From an uncultured bacterium (GTDB lineage: Bacteria; Actinomycetota; Coriobacteriia; Coriobacteriales; Coriobacteriaceae), in NCBI GenBank assembly GCA_905214525.1, contig CAJMMN010000006.1, positions 45,381 to 109,380 of the forward strand: DNA of 64,000 bases, read 5' to 3'. The notes under the pieces are model-generated. The model did no database searches. It had not been told where the DNA came from and saw only the letters and a program-made list of their open reading frames with translations. The translations under genes were made by a program, and so were the position numbers. Every line of letters begins with the position of its first letter. The first letter of the stretch is position 1. This document shows positions 59,019-64,000 of this stretch, piece by piece.

Positions 59019-59755
59019 TGACGGTCTATGTGACAGGCGACGTGCACGGCAGGGCCGAGTACGGGTCCAGCCGGTTTGCATTCAAAAATTGGCCGCTGGG
59101 CCGGACCCTGACGCGCGATGACGCGGTGATCGTGGCCGGCGACTTCGGCTTTGTCTGGGATGGCTCGAATGCTGAGAGGTATTGGCTCGACTGGTTCGAG
59201 TCGAAGCCCTGGACCACGTGTTTCGTAGACGGCAACCATGAGAACCACCACGCCCTGGCCGGGCTGCCGGTGCGGGAGTGGAACGGCGGGCTCGTCCATG
59301 AGGCACGACCGCACGTGCTGCACCTGATGCGCGGAGAGGTGTTCGATATCGACGGGCTCACAGTCCTTGCCATGGGCGGCGCCGCGAGCAACGACAGGCA
59401 GTATCGCAAGGAGGGGAGGAGCTGGTGGCCCGAGGAGATGCCGAGCGAGAAAGAGACGGAACACTGCCGCTCCTCGCTCGACCGCGTGGGCTGGAAGGTC
59501 GACTACGTTGTGACTCACGAGGCTCCTGCTGCCCTGGCTAGAGAGCTGTGTCGCGAACGCGGACGTGAGTACCGCGGGGATCCGCTGCAAACCTTCCTGG
59601 GTGAGCTCGACGGACGGCTCGGCTACCGCGTCTGGTTCTTCGGTCACTACCATCGCGATAAATGGTGCGACACCAGGCATCGCCTTATCTATCGAGACAT
59701 CGTGCCGATCGAAGATGCTGCGCCCGGTTCTAGAAACCTTCTAAAAGCGCTCTAG
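59018..59755 (+). CDS. Calcineurin-like metallophosphoesterase 3
   Basis: 245 residues from ATG 59018 (one-base overlap, TGATG). Motifs MTVYVTGDVHGRAE, VAGDFGFVWDGS, VDGNHENHHAL, VVTHEAPAAL and FFGHYHRDKW are intact. It ends with a basic tail encoded within the left arm of a 16-bp palindrome. Together with enzyme 2 it looks like a tandem duplication that has diverged; retention of all metal ligands in both argues that each is active. No kinase, ligase or effector partner gene is adjacent. Confidence 0.92.
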   Translation: MTVYVTGDVHGRAEYGSSRFAFKNWPLGRTLTRDDAVIVAGDFGFVWDGSNAERYWLDWFESKPWTTCFVDGNHENHHALAGLPVREWNGGLVHEARPHVLHLMRGEVFDIDGLTVLAMGGAASNDRQYRKEGRSWWPEEMPSEKETEHCRSSLDRVGWKVDYVVTHEAPAALARELCRERGREYRGDPLQTFLGELDGRLGYRVWFFGHYHRDKWCDTRHRLIYRDIVPIEDAAPGSRNLLKAL

Positions 59756-59768
59756 AAGGTTTCTAGAA
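59728..59768. terminator. 16-bp perfect palindrome after the phosphoesterase operon
   Basis: TTCTAGAAACCTTCTA (59728-59743), a 9-base loop, then its complement (59753-59768). The left arm is inside the last codons of phosphoesterase 3. It separates convergent genes. Confidence 0.7.
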
Positions 59769-59797
59769 ATCAGTTACCTGACAGGAAGGGCGCGGGA

Positions 59798-60376
59798 CTA
59801 CTCGCCCCTCATCTTGGTCATGACCTCGACCTTGGCCTCGGCCACGGTCGCCCGCCGCTCGGAGGCGGCGAGGCGGTCCTTGAGGGCGGCGACTTCGGCC
59901 ATCAGGTCGCGCTGGGCCAGGAGCGCATCGCTCAGCTCGGCTTGGGCTTTCAACGCGGCGTCACGCTCGACGCGCAGACGCTCGATCTCATCGGACATGG
60001 CCTCAGCCTCGGCGTGGAGCTGGACGACCTGCCTGCTGAGCTCCCTGGCATCGGCGAGGTATCTGACGCTCGCGGCATGGAGCTCATTGTTTTCGAGCTC
60101 GATGCTCGCGGTGTCGAGCTCGAACTTCTCCTCGATAAAGGCGACCCGCTCATTGCAGTCGGCCTCAAGTCTTTCGTTCCGGTCTCTCGCCTCGACGAGC
60201 TTGCGGTTGAATTCGTCGAGCTGGGCCCTGAGTAACGCGTTCTCGGTCTTGAGATCGGCGGTCTCGCGCAGCAGCTTCTCTCGCCAAGCCTTTTCAATCT
60301 GCTCGGCGGCCTCATCGAGGACGTCCTTCGCGCCGGGCGTCTCGCTGATTTTTCTGTCGTTCGGGTTGTCTGTCAT
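59798..60376 (-). CDS. Coiled-coil protein of unknown function
   Basis: 192 residues from ATG 60376, with GGAG upstream. After a short polar head it is almost wholly a heptad-rich coiled coil (DLKTENALLRAQLDEFNRKL to LAASERRATVAEAKVEVMT). The style resembles KfrA-type plasmid proteins or phage tail/filament helpers, but lacks a clear DNA-binding head. It is the first cargo-like gene on the integrase side of the element and convergent with the phosphoesterases. Confidence 0.75.
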   Translation of the reverse strand: MTDNPNDRKISETPGAKDVLDEAAEQIEKAWREKLLRETADLKTENALLRAQLDEFNRKLVEARDRNERLEADCNERVAFIEEKFELDTASIELENNELHAASVRYLADARELSRQVVQLHAEAEAMSDEIERLRVERDAALKAQAELSDALLAQRDLMAEVAALKDRLAASERRATVAEAKVEVMTKMRGE

Positions 60377-60639
60377 CGTGCGGCACTCCAATCAACAATG
60401 GGCATGGCTCCGCCATGCCGTACGGCTGGGAACAAATACGCGGCCGCTGTTGAGTTGTGTTTGTCCTGCGCTTGGTGAGTTCTAAAAGCGTCTCAAGTCA
60501 TACGTTCACGCAGGTTTTCGATTGGAGAAATACCGCACGTTTTCATGGTATCACGTGCCTTAAAGAACATGAATGGGCGGTCATATCGATTCGTTGAAAA
60601 TAGCACCTACGACGTGCTGGTGGCGGGAGAGTGATGGCG

Positions 60640-60963
60640 TTAAAGATGTCGAGAATGATTATGGGAGTATTTTAGATGCAGGTATGAGAAAGGGTCGAAT
60701 CGAAGTGTCTGGCCGGACGCCAATTGTCCGGGAACTGTTTCGGTTCGACCCTGCTTCATTTTACATCCGCGGCATGTTTTTGTAGACGCCTGGCGATTAC
60801 CGACCTTCACGACCTCGATGACGGTTTCCCCGTCCTCGATTCTTGCCAGATTGCGGTAGACATGCTGCGTGAATGGTCGGATATCATTTGAGCCAGAATC
60901 ATCTTCTATTGAAGCGGATTCTGGCTCAGTGGTTTTTAACTCGGTTGTTTGACAGAAGCCCAC
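60640..60963 (-). CDS. Possible small protein, low confidence
   Basis: 107 codons open on the minus strand: an acidic, Ser/Thr-rich start then IEDGETVIEVVKVGNRQ and CRGCKMKQG. No family recognised and no clear ribosome binding site. It overlaps two strong hairpins (60691-60750 and 60889-60928), so the open frame may be incidental. Confidence 0.3.
   Translation of the reverse strand: MGFCQTTELKTTEPESASIEDDSGSNDIRPFTQHVYRNLARIEDGETVIEVVKVGNRQASTKTCRGCKMKQGRTETVPGQLASGQTLRFDPFSYLHLKYSHNHSRHL
60691..60937 (+). other. Structured non-coding stretch with plus-strand terminator
   Basis: A 60-base imperfect hairpin (GGGTCGAA 60691 to TTCGACCC 60750) and a terminator TGAGCCAGAATC/GATTCTGGCTCA (60889-60928) followed by TTTTT. 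Together they look like the end of a plus-strand transcript that has no recognised gene in 60377-60690, perhaps a small RNA. Confidence 0.45.
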
Positions 60964-60984
60964 GTCGATAGTCGGGCTGTGGAC

Positions 60985-61371
60985 TTAAGATTTCGGGGGC
61001 TCCCAAGCGTTTTCGATCGCGGCGCGGTAGATTGCAGCGTAATTAAGCATCCAGCTGCCATCACCAGTTTTTTGAATATACCCCTTATCCTTTAGAGAAG
61101 TATAGGCTCGGGATATCGTGTTCTTGCTCAAGTGGTAGTGATCCTCAATCCATTTGCTTCTAGCGCAAAAGCCCATGGGCCGTTTGTTTTTGGAAGGTTT
61201 TCCAAACTTCCATACGAGGCCGAGGATGAGACGCTCGGCGGCAACGGTGGTGACGCAGCACGCCCACTCGGGCACTGAAATAAAAATAGCTTTATCCATT
61301 TTCTCTATAATCTTTCGTTGCTCGGTAACATCATCGTTGAATATGTCGGAAATTGACGGTAGCTCGCTCAT
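60985..61371 (-). CDS. Winged-helix DNA-binding protein, replication-initiator-like
   Basis: 128 residues. A winged helix-turn-helix is likely in RSKWIEDHYHLSKNTISRAYTSLKDKGYIQKTGDG. The N-terminal part (AIFISVPEWACCVTTVAAERLILGLVWKFG) fits helices of small element-borne regulators. It may be a replication or transfer regulator. It starts 9 bases after the stop of the excisionase-like gene and is probably co-transcribed with it. Confidence 0.65.
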   Translation of the reverse strand: MSELPSISDIFNDDVTEQRKIIEKMDKAIFISVPEWACCVTTVAAERLILGLVWKFGKPSKNKRPMGFCARSKWIEDHYHLSKNTISRAYTSLKDKGYIQKTGDGSWMLNYAAIYRAAIENAWEPPKS

Positions 61372-61380
61372 GTTTACCGC

Positions 61381-61626
61381 CTAGTCAAGGTGGGCGGTAC
61401 GACCTTCAAGCTGCTTGAAAAGCTCATAGAATGAGCTTTCAAACATGTAATTCGAGCGATGGATTTGGATGAGCTTGCCGGACTCGCGCATAAACTTGCG
61501 CGCGGTGTTTTCGCTCCAGCCAGTGAGTTCGCGGATACCGTTAACGCGGAGTAACCGATCGCACTGAGCGGCACCAGTGGGGAAAGTCGGTGTGGACGCC
61601 TGAGTGCTAATCTGTGGAGTAGCCAT
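61381..61626 (-). CDS. Excisionase-like small DNA-binding protein
   Basis: 81 residues with AAGGATAG upstream. LRVNGIRELTGWSENTARKFMRESGKLIQIHRSNYMFESSFYELFKQLEG reads as a MerR-like/Xis helix-turn-helix followed by a wing. Its position beside the integrase gene of an integrated element supports a role as recombination directionality factor. Sequence evidence alone is modest. Confidence 0.65.
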   Translation of the reverse strand: MATPQISTQASTPTFPTGAAQCDRLLRVNGIRELTGWSENTARKFMRESGKLIQIHRSNYMFESSFYELFKQLEGRTAHLD

Positions 61627-61844
61627 GATGAGCTATCCTTTCAATGAGGGCCCTCCCTGTGCTTGTAAGACTTACCAGGTTCATAAGCACTTGGGGGGCC
61701 GGTTTTTATGACTACATGCGTAGCCATCTGACAGCTTTAGAATTTATTAAAACTCATTAGATGTCAATCAAATAAAGCGTCTACCTGCGGAAATAGTAGT
61801 ATAGTACCGTAATATTATTGATGAAACGATGAATGAATGACATG

Positions 61845-63092
61845 CTATTTCTCGCTTTTCTGTATATAGGCGTTGATGAAGTCTTCGTAGCCTTTAACTG
61901 CTTTTATTTCTGATTGTTGAACGAGGCTTGTATACGTTTTGAGCGTGATATTGGGGTCCGCGTGGCCAAGAATACCTTGCACGCTTCTAACGTCCGATCC
62001 GTTCGCCAGCATAAAAGTGCTTACACAATGCCTGAGCTGATGCGGGCAGATGCCCTTATATAGTTTTCCGCCAGTCGAATTGTTCGGCTCATAGATTCCA
62101 AGATTACAGCTAACTGCGAAATCGCGAAACCAATGGTTGAAGATGTAGTTTTTCATGTGACAGACAGTAGGGACCCCCTGCTTGACAGCAATATCGCTAA
62201 TGATGGGAGTGCTGCCAGTCTGGGACAGCCCCAGAGAGGCCAGGAGCTCTTTTTGTATGGCTGACCATGATTGAAGGCGTTCGGCCAAGGTTTCTCCAAC
62301 GGGGATTTTGCGTTGGCTTTCTTGTGACTTGGGTGCCCTCAGTTCATGGTCGTTGGTGTACTGCCTGTCAATTTTCAAGGTTTTATTGGCAGGGTCCCAA
62401 TCGCGCCATTCGAGGCCCAGCATCTCGCCTTTCCGCATACCCGTATACACTAGTACTAGCGTACCAACAGCTTCGGCGGTGAGCTCAATGTGTTGAAGAT
62501 GTGTGCATAGGGTAGCTACTTGGTCGATTGTCAGTGATTCTCTTTTGTTGCGTGGTCTGCGAACATGAACGGTAGCGCAGGGGTTTCGGTCAATTATTCT
62601 CTTTGCGACTGCATTCGACAGAATCTGACGCAGTTTTGAATTGATTCGTACAAGCTCTGATGGTTTGTATTTTCCCGTACGACGAGCTTCGGCATATGCT
62701 TCTTCGATTAGATCGGGAGTTAGCCCCTCAATTGTCTGAAACGCACCGAATAGGTCTTCGATATGCCTGCAATCGTACGCTTCTCTTTCATAGCTCGTTG
62801 GCACAAGCTCGGTGTCCCTATTTTCATGAAAGGCCCAGCAGTAGGACGCAAGCAAAGTGGGCTTTTTAGTTTTAGTGATCGTGCCAGAGGAGTTGATTTC
62901 AGCCAGCTTGGCCTGCATTGCAGCCTTAGCTTCTGTTTTAGTCTTGCAACGAACCGTATAAGTTGGGGATCGTTTGTAGCGCCCTGTCTTCGGGTCCTTG
63001 ACTCCAAGGGAAAAATAATAGCGATAGGTGTTAGGTGATCTCTTGTCTTTCCAACACGTGCCTCTTCCGCTAATGAGTGGCTGTTCTGACAT
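61845..63092 (-). CDS. int: Tyrosine integrase
   Basis: 415 residues with CGGAGT upstream. N-terminal arm-binding domain (SFSLGVKDPKTGRYKRSPTY-like beta region, 20-60), core-binding helical domain (70-170), catalytic domain with Arg in VYTGMRKGEML, His-x-x-Arg in CPHQLRHCVSTF, and GHADPNITLKTYTSL ending with the nucleophile Tyr. It should recombine the 47-bp tRNA-Arg core. It lies about 190 bases from attR and reads away from it. Full length, no disruption. Confidence 0.95.
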   Translation of the reverse strand: MSEQPLISGRGTCWKDKRSPNTYRYYFSLGVKDPKTGRYKRSPTYTVRCKTKTEAKAAMQAKLAEINSSGTITKTKKPTLLASYCWAFHENRDTELVPTSYEREAYDCRHIEDLFGAFQTIEGLTPDLIEEAYAEARRTGKYKPSELVRINSKLRQILSNAVAKRIIDRNPCATVHVRRPRNKRESLTIDQVATLCTHLQHIELTAEAVGTLVLVYTGMRKGEMLGLEWRDWDPANKTLKIDRQYTNDHELRAPKSQESQRKIPVGETLAERLQSWSAIQKELLASLGLSQTGSTPIISDIAVKQGVPTVCHMKNYIFNHWFRDFAVSCNLGIYEPNNSTGGKLYKGICPHQLRHCVSTFMLANGSDVRSVQGILGHADPNITLKTYTSLVQQSEIKAVKGYEDFINAYIQKSEK

Positions 63093-63283
63093 CTTTGCAC
63101 TCCGTTTCTTTGAATAGTTTTCAACAATTCATTGAGTGCAGTTTAGCTAAAGCCGTTAGTAATATGTTTGTAAAAGCATAGGCGCAGCTACCGGAGGCAA
63201 AAGACGCAAACTGCTATGTTTATCTGCGGTTATATGATGTTCAATGATGCTTGATGAATGGTAGGGGGTAGCATTAAATCATA

Positions 63284-63330
63284 TCTCCTAAAGCGGGTGT
63301 CGACGGTTCGAATCCGCCCGGGGGCACCAG
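63284..63330 (+). other. attR core
   Basis: Exact copy of 49623-49669. Without the 5' half it cannot form a tRNA. Confidence 0.93.
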
Positions 63331-63394
63331 GGAATATGACGGCGTCGCGTGAGCGGCGCCGTTTCTGGTTTGTGGGGGCCGCCGGCCAATTCGG

Positions 63395-63458
63395 ACCGTC
63401 GACACCCGCGTCACCAATTTCCCCGCGGGGGGGCTTTCGAATCCGCCCGGGGCACCAG
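63395..63458. other. Rearranged tRNA-Arg fragments beyond attR
   Basis: ACCGTCGACACCCGC (63395-63409) is the exact reverse complement of a tRNA T-arm segment, and TTCGAATCCGCCCGGGGCACCAG minus its last few bases repeats directly at 63436-63458 with one G lost. They look like scars of an older insertion. Confidence 0.65.
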
Positions 63459-63499
63459 AGATATGCCGAGCCCGGTACCGCAACGGCGACACGTCTTGA

Positions 63500-63928
63500 T
63501 AGTTTTGGAAAGCTCGTCGTCGGTGCCCTTGCGCACTGCCGTTTAATGCCGATTCTGCCATGCCCGCACTCTTCGCGAGGGTGAGGAGCGTGAATTGATC
63601 GGAGAGGGCCAACCACTCTGATAAAATCGTTTTCGCTGGCGGCAGTCCTCGTGCCGGGCAGAGCCCTCCATCCGATGGGAGGTGATGCCCATGACCGATT
63701 TTACCGCGCTCGTGAAGCTCCTGACCGCTATGGTCTCGCTCCTCACGGCCCTTGTCGGCCTTTCCAAGGCACTCAAGCAGGGTTCGAAGCCCAAAAAGAA
63801 AGGCCACCGTCGCTAAGACGATGACCCAACTTCATTAAGCAACGGCTCTGCCCAGCTCTCTACAACTTGGGCTGCCGTCGGCACCATTTTACCCTCCTGA
63901 CGAGGAATTCGTCCATATTTCAAAAAAC
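63500..63928 (+). repeat. 428-bp direct repeat, copy 2 (outside attR)
   Basis: Second copy of 57071-57498, starting TAGTTTTGGAAAGC. It lies beyond attR and after the degenerate att fragment, so it is not part of the present element. The remaining 63929-64000 holds nothing I recognise. Confidence 0.85.
63691..63816 (+). CDS. 41-residue hydrophobic/basic mini-protein, type I toxin-like, copy 2
   Basis: Same layout as the copy at 57261: GGGAGG within a hairpin (63665-63682), ATG 63691, hydrophobic helix LVKLLTAMVSLLTALVGL, basic tail. Two amino-acid and three silent differences. No relaxase or integrase accompanies this copy, so it may be a leftover that persists because its loss is costly, as expected for toxin-antitoxin genes, or by chance. 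Confidence 0.62.
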   Translation: MTDFTALVKLLTAMVSLLTALVGLSKALKQGSKPKKKGHRR

Positions 63929-64000
63929 AAATCTTACCTGCTATCGAACCCTTGATTCTCATCTTCATTGCAACAGACTCAGGACTCAGCGCAACGCGTT

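Larger units (their letters stand above)
49623..63330. mobile_element. 13.7-kb integrative mobilizable element in tRNA-Arg
   Basis: Bounded by 47-bp direct repeats, with a tyrosine integrase gene next to the right end, an excisionase-like gene, a relaxase with accessory protein and an oriT-like region, but no type IV secretion genes. It should therefore need a helper element for transfer. Cargo: a surface protein, a lipoprotein, a hydrophobic/basic mini-protein and three metallophosphoesterases. Local GC is mixed: the relaxase and integrase parts are more AT-rich than the host; the surface protein gene is GC-rich. Confidence 0.93.

Noticed and set aside
60573..60785. 70-codon plus-strand frame
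   Set aside because: No ribosome binding site, overlaps the 60-base hairpin, and shows no recognisable protein features.

Overview
The window looks like chromosome from a high-GC gut actinobacterium of the Coriobacteriia, most likely Collinsella or a close relative. I infer this from GC-rich codon use, [NiFe]-hydrogenase maturation genes with nikR, a dnaK-grpE-dnaJ-hspR operon, a mannose-family PTS with a DUF956 gene, and very large Ig/MBG-type surface proteins. No 16S gene is present, so genus is inference.

Layout. 1-1001: 3' end of a glucose-type PTS EIIA and a lipoprotein. 1478-9664: HAD phosphatase, hypE-hypD-hypC-hypF (minus strand), nikR, a small coupled gene, thioredoxin and an unknown gene. 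9739-19584: an AgrC/AgrA-like two-component system divergent from a 2,534-residue repeat surface protein. 19703-23654: nadA-nadB-nadC-niaR behind a perfect palindrome that overlaps the promoter. 23859-29001: ferredoxin, then dnaK-grpE-dnaJ-hspR. 29395-36761: an aconitase-family hydratase, two unknown membrane-anchored proteins, clpB and a tiny acidic protein. 36964-49185: AAA/DUF4143 ATPase, a membrane protein of unknown role, a DUF5692-like membrane protein, TetR, a large Fe-S/FAD oxidoreductase, hypA, and a four-component mannose PTS with DUF956.

49593-63330 is an integrated mobilizable element in tRNA-Arg(CCU). Its boundaries are 47-bp direct repeats of the tRNA 3' half. It carries iteron-like repeats, an XRE regulator with a 13-bp inverted-repeat operator, a coiled-coil/CAP-domain LAQTG surface protein, a lipoprotein, a candidate oriT, mobC and relaxase, a 41-residue hydrophobic/basic peptide gene, three translationally coupled metallophosphoesterases behind a possible attenuator, a coiled-coil protein, two small DNA-binding proteins and a tyrosine integrase. 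Beyond attR are rearranged tRNA fragments and a second copy of the peptide block, which suggests an earlier insertion at the same site.

Intergenic DNA is rich in structure. I see at least seven families of palindromic repeats. One is a ~165-bp three-stem element in three copies whose stems keep pairing through compensatory changes, so it may be a structured RNA. Another is a 62-bp-period hairpin array in three copies. A 207-bp element with 26-bp terminal inverted repeats sits in frame inside hypF. Candidate operators are visible for NiaR (nadA), HspR (dnaK and clpB share an identical 27-bp footprint), TetR (two TTGAC-N5-GTCAA sites), the XRE regulator and the AAA ATPase gene.
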